From Lewinellaceae bacterium (GTDB taxonomy: Bacteria > Bacteroidota > Bacteroidia > Chitinophagales > Saprospiraceae): a stretch of DNA of 43,268 nucleotides. The position numbers and the translations under genes are program-made. Shown piece by piece: positions 16,881-24,823 of this stretch. The stretch spans positions 48,595-91,862 of the forward strand of contig JARQTN010000250.1 in assembly GCA_029976695.1 (NCBI GenBank). Reading direction: 5' to 3'. The number at the start of each line of letters is the position of its first letter. Within the stretch, counting starts at the first letter, position 1. The notes under the pieces were generated by a model, which saw nothing but the letters and a program-made list of their open reading frames with translations, made no database searches and was not told where the DNA came from.

Positions 16881-17653
16881 AACGAAATCTCTTTTTTATG
16901 GTCTTGAAAGCGTTTGCTATCCAAATTCAGCAACCTGTGCATATCAGGGATCTGTTCATTGATCCAGCTCCTTGATGCATCCATGAGTTCATTCGCGTCC
17001 CGTCCAGTGACCGGCGAACCTACCCGGATCATGGCCTCGGTGCGCCTTCGGGAAAGCATCCGCATGACAATGTCCAGTAACCGGCCGTCGGACCAGTAGT
17101 CATTTTCGTCCCTGTAATCCACTGCAACAGGCACGACAGGTATCTCCAACTGTGCGGCCACCCTGAATGACCCGATCCTGAATTCCCTGGTTGCAGGCAA
17201 ACTCGAGGTTGTCCCTTCCGGATAGATCAGAATGCTGCGCTCATTTTCAAGAGCCTCCATGATTGCTTCAAGGGCAGCGGCACGGCTGCTTTTCTTGTTT
17301 CTTTCCACGTAGATGACACCGGTTTCCCGGGCACCCCGCCCGATCAGCGGGTATTTTGAAACTTCCGCCTTTGACACGATGAAAGCGGGAATATCCCGGA
17401 GCAGGATGACCGGGTCAAACATCGAGCGGTGGTTTGCGACATACAGATACTGCCCGTCAGGGATATCACCTTCCACCCTCAACCGGATCCCCATGATCCT
17501 CATGGCCGCAATAATGAATTTCCGCCTGAACCTGAATCCGCGATCATCTGTCTGGCCAAAAAGCACATTCAGCACGATCAAACGGGACAAATAGAATGCC
17601 AACGCACAAATCGTACCCAGGAGGCGCAGCCATGCTCTTGTTTTCTTCAACAT
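16877..17653 (-). CDS. 1-acyl-glycerol-3-phosphate acyltransferase-like (PlsC family)
   Basis: 258 residues from ATG 17653 (MLKKTRAWLRLLG); the frame extends 59 codons upstream through unrelated sequence overlapping the divergent msrA, so the internal ATG is preferred. An N-terminal membrane segment (about 9-31) is followed by the acyltransferase signature NHRSMFDP (His75, Asp80; HX4D), a central SKAEVSKYPLIGRGARETGVIYVER block, and IYPEGTTS at 143-150. These enzymes transfer an acyl chain to lysophospholipid at the inner membrane. The start codon is 93 bases from msrA, read divergently. The stop overlaps the following hydrolase-OsmC gene by four bases, so the two form an operon. Confidence 0.9.
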   Translation of the reverse strand: MLKKTRAWLRLLGTICALAFYLSRLIVLNVLFGQTDDRGFRFRRKFIIAAMRIMGIRLRVEGDIPDGQYLYVANHRSMFDPVILLRDIPAFIVSKAEVSKYPLIGRGARETGVIYVERNKKSSRAAALEAIMEALENERSILIYPEGTTSSLPATREFRIGSFRVAAQLEIPVVPVAVDYRDENDYWSDGRLLDIVMRMLSRRRTEAMIRVGSPVTGRDANELMDASRSWINEQIPDMHRLLNLDSKRFQDHKKEISL

Positions 17654-17746
17654 CACCGCGAATATAAGCAGGATATTTGCCTTCAAATCCCGGTGCAAAT
17701 AACATTTGCTCTTTCTGGTTGTTATCCTTTTTGTAAAACACTGAGT

Positions 17747-18298
17747 ATGGATAAATATGAAATCGCCACCTTCGGTGCAGGTTGTTTCTGGTGCGTGGAA
17801 GCAGTCTTCCAGGAGCTGGAAGGTATTCACGCTGTCGTTTCAGGCTACATGGGCGGAGCAACTCCGGATCCCACTTACAGGGAGGTGTGCTCAGGTACCA
17901 CAGGGCATGCAGAAGTCGTGCAAATTTCCTTTGACCCGAAGGTCATTACATACGGTGAATTGCTTGAGGTCCTGTGGGCAACGCATGACCCGACAACCCT
18001 GAATCGCCAGGGCGCAGACAAAGGAACGCAATACAGGTCTGTGATCTTCTACCATACTGAAGAACAGAAGCAGATTGCAGCACAATCGAAAGCTGAGGTT
18101 GCACCGACCATGTGGAATGCCCCGATCGTGACTGAAATCTCACCCGCTGCTACCTTTTACAAGGCAGAAGAATACCATCAGAATTATTACCGGGAAAACC
18201 CGACGAGAGGGTATTGCAGTATTGTGATCTCCCCGAAAGTTGCCAAAGTGAGGCAGAAATTTTCCAGCAAATTGAAAAAACACCATGCAGATGAATAA
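17747..18298 (+). CDS. msrA: Peptide-methionine (S)-S-oxide reductase
   Basis: 183 residues from ATG 17747. The frame is open further upstream but is noise there; the protein begins [16 protein letters not shown], with the catalytic Cys13 in the GCFWC motif. Further family marks are [20 protein letters not shown], the [21 protein letters not shown] region and EEYHQNY. It reduces methionine-S-sulfoxide in oxidised proteins using thioredoxin. No signal peptide, so cytoplasmic. The next gene, msrB, overlaps its end by 14 bases, so both stereoisomers are handled by one transcript but in different compartments. Confidence 0.96.
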   Translation: MDKYEIATFGAGCFWCVEAVFQELEGIHAVVSGYMGGATPDPTYREVCSGTTGHAEVVQISFDPKVITYGELLEVLWATHDPTTLNRQGADKGTQYRSVIFYHTEEQKQIAAQSKAEVAPTMWNAPIVTEISPAATFYKAEEYHQNYYRENPTRGYCSIVISPKVAKVRQKFSSKLKKHHADE

Positions 18299-18842
18299 GA
18301 TGAAATATTTGATGCGGTCCGCCAGCTTACTTTTCTTCATGACGCTGCTGCTCTCTTCCTGTGCCCAACAGGATAATCGTGCGCACGCTGATCCGGCCGG
18401 GCAGATCTTTGTCGATGCCTCGGGGGACACCCTGGAAATGATTCACAAAACGGACGAAGAGTGGAAAGCCGCCCTCAGCAAGGAAGCTTACGAAATCCTG
18501 AGGAAAAAAGGGACCGAACGGGCATTTACGGGAGACCTTTGGGATAACAAGAAGAAGGGCGTATACAAATGTGCCGGATGCGGCCTGCCCCTGTTTTCCT
18601 CTGATACAAAATATCGCTCGGGGTCAGGATGGCCCAGTTTCTACCAGCCAATGGATCATGCGTACATCCTGGAAAAAGAAGACCGCATGCTGGGGATGGT
18701 CCGTACCGAGGTGCTCTGCCGGCGGTGCAACGGTCACCTCGGACATGTGTTCAATGATGGTCCGCAACCTACAGGCATGCGCTATTGCATCAACTCGGCT
18801 GCCCTGGATTTCGAGAAAGAAAAGAAGGGGAAAAAGGATTAG
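18285..18842 (+). CDS. msrB: Peptide-methionine (R)-S-oxide reductase, predicted lipoprotein
   Basis: 185 residues; ATG codons at 18285, 18291 and 18300 are all possible. A signal peptide ends in the lipobox LSSC (Cys26), so the mature enzyme is probably lipid-anchored in the periplasm. The MsrB domain (about 55-180) has the four zinc cysteines (C96-A-G-C99 and C145-R-R-C148), [11 protein letters not shown] and the catalytic Cys168 in RYCINSAAL. It reduces methionine-R-sulfoxide. The gene overlaps msrA by 14 bases. A periplasmic reductase needs electrons from across the membrane; no such partner is encoded nearby. Confidence 0.95.
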   Translation: MQMNKMKYLMRSASLLFFMTLLLSSCAQQDNRAHADPAGQIFVDASGDTLEMIHKTDEEWKAALSKEAYEILRKKGTERAFTGDLWDNKKKGVYKCAGCGLPLFSSDTKYRSGSGWPSFYQPMDHAYILEKEDRMLGMVRTEVLCRRCNGHLGHVFNDGPQPTGMRYCINSAALDFEKEKKGKKD

Positions 18843-18925
18843 AGCCTTTTTGATTAACTTCACGCCCACCAAAAAAGGTGAATGGCAATACTCCCGCCTA
18901 TTACCTGAAATGCGAAGCGTAAAAT

Positions 18926-19447
18926 ATGAAGTTACAAAACACTGCGTCCCTGTTGCTGAACGACGCAATCACCTATCTGGATCACATATCTCCCGCACAA
19001 TACGGAAACGCAATTGATCTCCTCTCCGGCGCCTCGATCGGACAGCATACACGCCATTTCATAGAATTCTTCCAGTGCCTTATCATGCAAGCTGAAAGAC
19101 CCGATGGTGTCATCGACTATGCCAAAAGGATGCGCGATAAAAGGATTGAAACAAATCCTGAATATGCCATCAGCTGCATTCGGAACGTCCAGGAAAAACT
19201 GGGTCAGCTCGACCTGCGCAAGCCCCTCACACTTGAATGCAGCGAACATATGCCCGGCAGTGAGATGCTCTGGATCTGCACCAACATTGAACGTGAATTA
19301 ATGTACAATATCGAACATACGATCCATCACCTGGCCATCATCAGGATCGGGCTCAACCTGGTCAGCCCGGAAATCCCCCTGCCCAGCCATTTTGGAGTCG
19401 CACCGTCCACGATCCTTCATCGCAAAAAGAGCGCATGTGTACAGTAA
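18926..19447 (+). CDS. DinB-like four-helix-bundle protein
   Basis: 173 residues. The pattern of a histidine-rich first part (ASIGQHTRHFIEFF, about 32-45) and a later HTIHHLAIIRIGL (about 127-139) is that of the DinB/YfiT superfamily, in which three histidines bind a metal ion in a four-helix bundle. Several members are thiol transferases, others have no known role. No signal peptide. The start of the next gene lies inside its end (13-base overlap), so the two are probably translated together. Substrate unknown. Confidence 0.7.
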   Translation: MKLQNTASLLLNDAITYLDHISPAQYGNAIDLLSGASIGQHTRHFIEFFQCLIMQAERPDGVIDYAKRMRDKRIETNPEYAISCIRNVQEKLGQLDLRKPLTLECSEHMPGSEMLWICTNIERELMYNIEHTIHHLAIIRIGLNLVSPEIPLPSHFGVAPSTILHRKKSACVQ

Positions 19448-20166
19448 CTTACCTGCCAGCCGGTGAAAATCGCTTTTTCCTGACCTCAAACAGGGATGAG
19501 TCACCGCTAAGGAGAGCAGAGACCTGGCAAACTGAGAAAACAGGATCGGGTGAAACCATCCATTTCCCGATGGACCCGCTGAAAGGAGGCACATGGTTCG
19601 CAGTCAGTGATCTCGGCCGGGCAGCCTGCCTGCTCAATGGGGCTTCTGTATCCTTCGAGCCGGATCCGCGTTTCACGACCAGCCGGGGGACTGTCATCCC
19701 GGATTATTTTCAGGCCAACCGTCCGGGCCAATGGATCCTCGAAGCAACATTCTCCGGGATAGCTCCGTTCACCCTGATCCTGTTCGATGGAAACGGATTG
19801 ACCGAACTGACCTGGGACGGAAATGAAAAAAACACCCGGGACCTGGAGATAGACAAACCCCGTATCTGGTCATCCGTCACGCTGTACCCGCCCGAAGTGA
19901 GACAATGGCGTCAAATGCTCTTTCAAGAATGGATGGACCAAACCACCAAAATCACGCCAGAAAAGATCATGCAATTTCACCGGAATGGCGGACAGGGTGA
20001 CCATGAAAACGCACTGGTCATGAACCGGGATGAAAGTGTCAAAACACTCAGTATCACAAGTTTTGAATCTGCACAGCATCATGCCGTCGTGCACCATCTG
20101 AACCTGGATACAAAAACGCGTACCACCCGCCGTTTCCAATACCAACCGGTCACCCGACAACCTTGA
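19435..20166 (+). CDS. NRDE family protein (TANGO2-like)
   Basis: 243 residues. It opens with MCTVTYLPAG, and the family's name-giving motif NRDE follows at 19-22 in TSNRDESPLRR; further marks are GGTWFAVSDLGRAACLLNG and SRGTVIPDYF. The N-terminal Cys2 is invariant in this family, which shares the N-terminal nucleophile hydrolase look. The human relative TANGO2 has been linked to haem or lipid handling; the bacterial role is not settled. It sits between a DinB-like gene (13-base overlap) and an ATP-grasp gene (9-base gap), suggesting one transcript. Confidence 0.88.
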   Translation: MCTVTYLPAGENRFFLTSNRDESPLRRAETWQTEKTGSGETIHFPMDPLKGGTWFAVSDLGRAACLLNGASVSFEPDPRFTTSRGTVIPDYFQANRPGQWILEATFSGIAPFTLILFDGNGLTELTWDGNEKNTRDLEIDKPRIWSSVTLYPPEVRQWRQMLFQEWMDQTTKITPEKIMQFHRNGGQGDHENALVMNRDESVKTLSITSFESAQHHAVVHHLNLDTKTRTTRRFQYQPVTRQP

Positions 20167-20175
20167 ATTTCGGCT

Positions 20176-21222
20176 TTGGAAGGAAGATCAAACCTCATCT
20201 ACCGTTTGCGCAACTGGGAATTCTGGCCAGCCTGGCTCACAAATATCCCGGTGGTTGGATTCTGGCTTTTCCAGGCAGTGAAAACCGGTCACCTCTTCTT
20301 TTTTTCTACGGTTAATCCGGGGGCCATGAACGGCGGCTTGCTGGGCAATTCCAAAATGAAGATCCTGGATGCCATCCCGGACAGGTACATCCCGAAATCA
20401 GGCTTGTTCAAAGCCAATGCAGAACGACCCATGATGATCAGGGCTTTCATGCGAAATAACGGCATGGATTTCCCCGTGATTCTCAAACCGGATATTGGTG
20501 AAAGGGGGCTTTTGGTTCAGCGCATCAGGAATTGGGCAGAGCTGGATATTTACCTCAATAAAGCCGGATTTGATGTCATCCTCCAGGAATACGTGGACTA
20601 TGCGCTGGAGGTAACGATCCTTTGTTATACCATTCCCGGAACAGATGAGAAAGGGATCACCTCTGTCTGCGAAAAGGAGTTCCTCCATATTGAAGGGGAC
20701 GGCAGGCGCACGATCCTGCAATTGATCCGGGGGCACGAGCGAGGGCGGCTATATGAACATCTCCTGAAGGCATCATGGCAAGATGACTGGAGCGGTGTTC
20801 CAGGCAAGGGGGAAACGGTGTACCTGCAGCCAATCGGCAATCACTGCAAAGGCACGAAATTCATCAATGCAAACCACCGGATCGACCAGCAACTGGTTGA
20901 TACCTTTACCGGGATACTGGACCAGATGGAGGGCTTTCATTATGGCCGGTTTGACCTACGCTGTGCGAGCTGGGAAAGCCTGCGTGCGGGAAAAGACTTC
21001 AGGATCCTGGAATTCAATGGTGTCAACAGCGAGCCTGCACATGTCTATGATCCGGGATACCCGATCGTGAGAAAATACCGGGATTTTTACAGGCAATGGG
21101 CGCTTATGGCGAGGATCCACCGGGCCCAGGCTACGCAGGGTATCCGGCCCATGAAACTAAGGGATGCAATTCGGCAGGGAAAGAGGTATTTTCAATATCT
21201 TCAGGCCGTCAAATCGATTTAG
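20176..21222 (+). CDS. ATP-grasp protein (D-Ala-D-Ala-ligase-like), substrate unknown
   Basis: 348 residues with a TTG start at 20176; the next methionine falls inside a conserved N-terminal region, so the TTG is needed. Two hydrophobic stretches (about 17-45) precede an ATP-grasp fold: FPVILKPDIGERGLLVQRI (lysine binding ATP), ILQEYVDYALEVTILCY, a central strand with KEFLHIEGDGRRT, GRFDLRC (Mg-binding Asp) and ILEFNGVNSEPAHVYDP at about 275-292. ATP-grasp enzymes join a carboxylate to an amine or thiol through an acyl phosphate. The related membrane-adjacent Bacteroidota proteins have no assigned substrate that I know. It is followed immediately by a LysE-like exporter, so a small amide or peptide product that is exported is a reasonable but unproven idea. 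Confidence 0.75.
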   Translation: MEGRSNLIYRLRNWEFWPAWLTNIPVVGFWLFQAVKTGHLFFFSTVNPGAMNGGLLGNSKMKILDAIPDRYIPKSGLFKANAERPMMIRAFMRNNGMDFPVILKPDIGERGLLVQRIRNWAELDIYLNKAGFDVILQEYVDYALEVTILCYTIPGTDEKGITSVCEKEFLHIEGDGRRTILQLIRGHERGRLYEHLLKASWQDDWSGVPGKGETVYLQPIGNHCKGTKFINANHRIDQQLVDTFTGILDQMEGFHYGRFDLRCASWESLRAGKDFRILEFNGVNSEPAHVYDPGYPIVRKYRDFYRQWALMARIHRAQATQGIRPMKLRDAIRQGKRYFQYLQAVKSI

Positions 21223-21226
21223 CGAC

Positions 21227-21844
21227 TTGAGTTTTGCCCTACATATCGGACTCGGTTACCTGATGAACTTCATGACAACAATTCCATTCGGGACGGTCAA
21301 TATGACAGTCGCAGAAACCGCGGTGAAGAAGAGCAAAAAAATAGCGTTCTGGTTTGCCCTTGGGGCTGCCCTGGTGCAGATCGCACAGATCTTTATCGCC
21401 ATGAAGTTTTCCACCATCCTGAACAGGAATGAAGATTATGCCCAGAATTTCATTTATGCATCTATCCCGATCCTGCTTGGACTTGCTCTTTATTTTTTCC
21501 TGAAAAAGGATAAGCCGATAGAAAGTGACTCTGCGACATCGGACTCGAGAAAGGGTTTTTTCAGGGGTATGTTCATTAGTTCACTGAACATGGTCAACAT
21601 TCCTTTTTATGTTTTTATCGGCGGATACCTTGCCCCTGCAAAATGGTTTCACCTGGATAACACGCATATCCTTCTCTTTTCTATCGGGACATTCTTCGGG
21701 AGCATGACCGTCCTGATGATCTACATCCAGTTGGCTATCTGGATCAGGAAAAGGTCAACCGTGATCAGTAAACATGCCAGCACGATCGTCGCGATCTTGC
21801 TCGTCGTGATCGCGATATGGCAGACGATCAGGTTGTTTGTGTGA
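21227..21844 (+). CDS. LysE/RhtB-like membrane exporter
   Basis: 205 residues from TTG 21227, four bases after the stop of the ATP-grasp gene; an ATG at 21164 inside that gene would add 21 polar residues and is less likely. Six hydrophobic segments are seen, the first with NFMTTIPFGTVNMTVAETA, which corresponds to the family's first helix and its proline/asparagine motif. A charged loop (KKDKPIESDSATSDSRKG) separates the two halves. The LysE superfamily exports amino acids and similar small molecules through the inner membrane. The close coupling to an ATP-grasp ligase suggests it exports that enzyme's product (inference). Confidence 0.7.
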   Translation: MSFALHIGLGYLMNFMTTIPFGTVNMTVAETAVKKSKKIAFWFALGAALVQIAQIFIAMKFSTILNRNEDYAQNFIYASIPILLGLALYFFLKKDKPIESDSATSDSRKGFFRGMFISSLNMVNIPFYVFIGGYLAPAKWFHLDNTHILLFSIGTFFGSMTVLMIYIQLAIWIRKRSTVISKHASTIVAILLVVIAIWQTIRLFV

Positions 21845-21881
21845 ATGATCGCACAGCCACTTGTCACATCCATATTTCATT

Positions 21882-22790
21882 CTACCCTTTGATCATTTCG
21901 ATCGTCTTGATGATCTCGTCAGCCATCAATTCCATTTTTTGCCACAGGATCAAATGCCCATCTCCTTTCAATGTTACAGTTCGTAGGCGTTTCGCATGCA
22001 CAAGCCGTTCCATCGTGCGGGGCAGGTTCTTAAAATTTACGATCCAGTCGCCCGTGCCATGGACAAGGGTTACTGGACACGTCACCCGGTCCCAGAGCGG
22101 GAGCATTTTTTGCAACTCTTGTTTCAGCGGAAGCATCTCGCGGTTGCAGGTCACCAGGGCAACCGGGATCGACCTGCTGATCAGGGGCAGATCGATGATT
22201 TTTCGCCACCAGTTGTGAGGTTCCGCTTCAGGTGCGAGCGTTCCTGCGATCAGGTGGATTCCATCAATCTCTTCCGGATGCTCCATCGCTGCCCGTGCAA
22301 TGACGGCACATCCGAATGAGTGCCCGACGAGCAGGACACGGTTTTCCCTGACCTCCCTCACCACTTCCATGAGTTTCGCGGCCTGCTGCGCCAGGCTGCT
22401 TTCTGGCCGGCCAAAATCCGAATACCCGAAACCCGGCCTGTCCATTGCGTAGAGGACAGCCCTGTTCAGCAACTGATCATTTTTCAGATACGGAAGGAAT
22501 GCATCCTTTGCACCCGGACTGCCATGCACAAACACGATGGCAAACTCCGGATGTGGATCCGGATCCTGCTTCTCTGCAGACAAGTAGGTGATTGCCCCCC
22601 GAACAGGATTGGTTTGATGAAACCGCAAATGCAGCCCGTTTTCCCCAACTGATTGCCTGATCTTCTCCTCGGATTTCCGGAATGTCATCCAGCCTGCGGC
22701 CCTGCAAATGGCAAAAATGCCCCAGATCATGAAGATGACCACCAGCAAAATAAATGCAACCAATTTGAGTACCATCATCAGATTTTCCAT
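21882..22790 (-). CDS. Membrane-anchored alpha/beta hydrolase
   Basis: 302 residues from ATG 22790; a GTG at 22802 would add four. One N-terminal transmembrane segment (about 7-30) is followed by an alpha/beta-hydrolase fold: FVHGSPGAKDAF (oxyanion), MDRPGFGYSDFG, the nucleophile elbow GHSFG, an acid in HGTGDWIV and the histidine in KGDGHLILW. No cap-domain signature points to a substrate. The catalytic part may face either side of the membrane. The gene ends 37 bases from the convergent LysE-like gene, and upstream it is divergent from a possible small membrane peptide at 22867. Confidence 0.87.
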   Translation of the reverse strand: MENLMMVLKLVAFILLVVIFMIWGIFAICRAAGWMTFRKSEEKIRQSVGENGLHLRFHQTNPVRGAITYLSAEKQDPDPHPEFAIVFVHGSPGAKDAFLPYLKNDQLLNRAVLYAMDRPGFGYSDFGRPESSLAQQAAKLMEVVREVRENRVLLVGHSFGCAVIARAAMEHPEEIDGIHLIAGTLAPEAEPHNWWRKIIDLPLISRSIPVALVTCNREMLPLKQELQKMLPLWDRVTCPVTLVHGTGDWIVNFKNLPRTMERLVHAKRLRTVTLKGDGHLILWQKMELMADEIIKTIEMIKG

Positions 22791-22866
22791 ATCTGGTTTC
22801 ACTCCTGTAAAAAGGTCCCTGAACCAGGGAACTTGATGCGGGTTTTACAACCTGTAAAAAAAGAGC

Positions 22867-22938
22867 ATGAGCTATAGAACAACAAGGAGCGTAAGCTGGA
22901 TATCGCTCCTCATTGCCCTCGTGACCTCATTCATGTAA
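22867..22938 (+). CDS. Possible small hydrophobic peptide (23 residues)
   Basis: An ORF of 23 codons from ATG to TAA encodes a basic N-terminus (MSYRTTRSVSW) followed by a hydrophobic run (ISLLIALVTSFM), the make-up of small single-pass membrane peptides. It lies in a gene-free gap of about 300 bases, and a good plus-strand terminator is found 87 bases after its stop. Within the ORF, AGGAGCG and CGCTCCT (22885-22891 and 22904-22910) can form a hairpin, and a short stem TCCCTG-AAC-CAGGGA (22816-22830) precedes it. No clear ribosome site. Coding status is uncertain. Confidence 0.3.
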   Translation: MSYRTTRSVSWISLLIALVTSFM

Positions 22939-23024
22939 ATTTTCTTTGAAAAAAAGTTGGATAGTCAATCCATTTTTAATTAACTTGGTATCGTTTTTAG
23001 GGTGTTCTCATAGTGTGTTCTTTA

Positions 23025-23053
23025 GCCCCCATCTGTTGGGGGCATTTTTTTTT
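23025..23053 (+). terminator. Plus-strand intrinsic terminator in a gap without an assigned plus-strand gene
   Basis: GCCCCC (23025-23030) and GGGGGC (23038-23043) enclose a seven-base loop, followed by A and nine T residues. It faces right, while both flanking long genes are on the minus strand, so it must end a short plus-strand transcript. Upstream, TTG at 22964-22966 and TAACTTG at 22988-22994 are 21 bases apart and could be the promoter of a very short RNA; the peptide ORF at 22867 is the other candidate. Confidence 0.75.
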
Positions 23054-23094
23054 GCCCTTCCACCACCTGCAATTCCGGTCCAAAGAGCTACCTA

Positions 23095-23778
23095 TTATCT
23101 TTTGATTTCCAGGACTTTGCGTTTCGCTTTTTCAGCAAGGTAGGCCTGATATGTTGCCGAGTAGTCCATCCGGTGTTGGATACACTCCTCATGGTTCTCC
23201 CAGGCTGTAAGGAACAACTCGGCAATTTCCCTTACCGCATATGCACCACCAGGATTGGCCGTTTGATAGTCCACGAGTCCTCGCTCTGCTGCAAAACCAT
23301 TGAAGACCGGAGTTGCATCCCTCCTTACCTGGATGCTCACCCCCGCCCATCTTGCCACAGGCAGATCAAGGATGTCATCCCATGCAAAAAGTGATTCACC
23401 GGCCAGCAAATCAAATTTTTCCACGAGCTTTTCCAGGGCTACATTCTTGTTCTTGTAGCCCCTGATCATAAAGTCGAAATATTCACGCCCCGCAAAATAT
23501 TGCGCGCCCTTATTGAGGGCGCCTGTCAGGATCCCCATTCTTGGGATTTCGCCTGTTTTGAGATAAACGGACAGGCGCATCAGGTTTGTCCCCATTGAAT
23601 CGGGTTCAGAAAAAGGGCTGCCAGCCGGATCCATCTTGATTCCCCTGTTGAAGACACCATCCCAGTCGAAAATGAAATTCCTGACGTTTTGCAATTTCAC
23701 CCTGAAATCCGGTACAGGAATGTACAGTTTTGCCCCGTGAGCAAGAAAATACTCCAGTACCTCTTCAAACTGCGTCAT
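23095..23778 (-). CDS. HAD-family phosphatase, KdsC-like (Kdo-8-phosphate phosphatase)
   Basis: 227 residues. After a 30-residue N-terminal extension come the HAD motifs: FIFDWDGVFN (motif I, Asp nucleophile about 38), GILTGAL (motif II), KNKNVALEKLV (motif III lysine) and FAWDDILDLP (motif IV). The C-terminal NPGGAYAVREIAELFL resembles the GGxGAVRE signature of KdsC. KdsC removes phosphate from Kdo-8-phosphate on the way to lipopolysaccharide, which fits the kdsA gene just upstream. Its ATG overlaps the stop of the transaldolase-like remnant (ATGA). The 30-residue extension is not typical of KdsC. Confidence 0.85.
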   Translation of the reverse strand: MTQFEEVLEYFLAHGAKLYIPVPDFRVKLQNVRNFIFDWDGVFNRGIKMDPAGSPFSEPDSMGTNLMRLSVYLKTGEIPRMGILTGALNKGAQYFAGREYFDFMIRGYKNKNVALEKLVEKFDLLAGESLFAWDDILDLPVARWAGVSIQVRRDATPVFNGFAAERGLVDYQTANPGGAYAVREIAELFLTAWENHEECIQHRMDYSATYQAYLAEKAKRKVLEIKR

Positions 23779-23939
23779 GGATCAATCACGTTCCAATAAA
23801 TCCCGGGTATCCTGCATGCAATAGCCTTGATGCCGTCGCAATGCTTGCATGAGGGCGTCGTTGTCAGGCCGCCCGGGAATCCAGGCTTATATGCCTCCCT
23901 GATCTCGTCAAGGTTTGCCGTATCAAGATACAGTTCCAT
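23775..23939 (-). pseudogene. Truncated transaldolase / fructose-6-phosphate aldolase-like gene (54 codons)
   Basis: An ORF too short for usual gene finders starts at ATG 23939, inside the last 17 bases of kdsA, and ends at TGA 23777-23775, overlapping the ATG of the KdsC-like gene. Its N-terminus, MELYLDTANLDEIREAYKPG, is a clear match to the start of small transaldolases (pattern YLDTANLxEI), and GLTTTPS (24-30) matches the next conserved strand (GVTTNPS). Similarity fades after about residue 40, and the remaining about 170 residues, including the Schiff-base lysine, are missing. It therefore looks like a deletion remnant kept as a coupler between two Kdo genes, though a short functional peptide cannot be excluded. 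No frameshift that would restore the rest is visible. Confidence 0.6.
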
Positions 23940-24777
23940 ATGTCCTGTCCCTGTGTTTTACTTCTATCTGATGGATTTCCAGCAATGGTTCGATAAAGGC
24001 TTCCAGGTCATAGACACAGAGCTGGCTGGTGGCATCGCAGAGGGCTTCTTCCGGGTTCGGATGGGTCTCGATGAATATCCCGTCCACCCCGGAGGCCACA
24101 CCTGCACGCGACAAGGTAGGGAGGTAATGCCTGGGACCGCTATCGGGATCTTTGCTCGGGATGCCGTATTTGCGGATCGAATGGGTAATATCAAAAACCA
24201 CCGGGTATCCGGTTTCGCGCAGGTGGTAGAAGCTGCGCGGGTCAACGATGAGGTCATTGTATCCGAAAGTATACCCGCGTTCCGTCAGGATGATCTTCTG
24301 GTTGCCGGCTGACTCAACTTTCTGAACCGGTTTATCCATATTCTCCGGGGCGAGAAACTGACCATGTTTCAGATTGATGGTCTTGCCTGTCTCTGCTGCT
24401 GCCACCACAAGATTCGTCTGCATGCAGAGGTAAGCAGGGATCTGGATGACATCCAGGACTTCACCAGCGAGGGAAACCTGTTCCGGGAAATGGATGTCGC
24501 TCAGAATCGGAAATCCATACTCGCTGCGGATGCGATCGAGGATGCGGAGGCCTCTCTCAAGGCCCGGCCCCATATAATAATCGACCGAACTCCGGTTATC
24601 CTTCATAAAGGAACTTTTGAATATGATTGGCACGCCTGTCCTCTCCTCTACTCCTTTTAAAAATTCTGCGGTGCGCATCATAACCGCCTCTGATTCGATC
24701 ACACAAGGGCCGGAGATCAGGAACAGCTGATCACTGCCGCATTCGACATTTCCCACCTTGACAATTTTCTTCATCAT
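23923..24777 (-). CDS. kdsA: 3-deoxy-8-phosphooctulonate synthase
   Basis: 284 residues (ATG 24777, or 24774 one codon later). The DAHP-synthetase-like barrel is complete: ISGPCVIES (about 20-28), IFKSSFMKDNRSS (phosphoenolpyruvate and arabinose-5-phosphate site), ILSDIHFPEQ, IQIPAYLCMQTNLV, INLKHGQFLAP, ILTERGYTFGYNDLIVD and DITHS. It condenses phosphoenolpyruvate with D-arabinose-5-phosphate to Kdo-8-phosphate, the first committed step to the inner core of lipopolysaccharide. It overlaps the transaldolase-like remnant by 17 bases, then a KdsC-like phosphatase follows, so the three form one transcript. Confidence 0.96.
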   Translation of the reverse strand: MMKKIVKVGNVECGSDQLFLISGPCVIESEAVMMRTAEFLKGVEERTGVPIIFKSSFMKDNRSSVDYYMGPGLERGLRILDRIRSEYGFPILSDIHFPEQVSLAGEVLDVIQIPAYLCMQTNLVVAAAETGKTINLKHGQFLAPENMDKPVQKVESAGNQKIILTERGYTFGYNDLIVDPRSFYHLRETGYPVVFDITHSIRKYGIPSKDPDSGPRHYLPTLSRAGVASGVDGIFIETHPNPEEALCDATSQLCVYDLEAFIEPLLEIHQIEVKHRDRTYGTVS

Positions 24778-24823
24778 CGGGTCAATTTAAGGTGCTCCAA
24801 AGGTAGGAAAAAGCGGATTACGA

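Noticed and set aside
22933-22947. 15-base sequence shared with 37715-37729 (ATGTAAATTTTCTTT)
   Set aside because: One such match is expected by chance in a window this size, more so in AT-rich gaps; no wider similarity.
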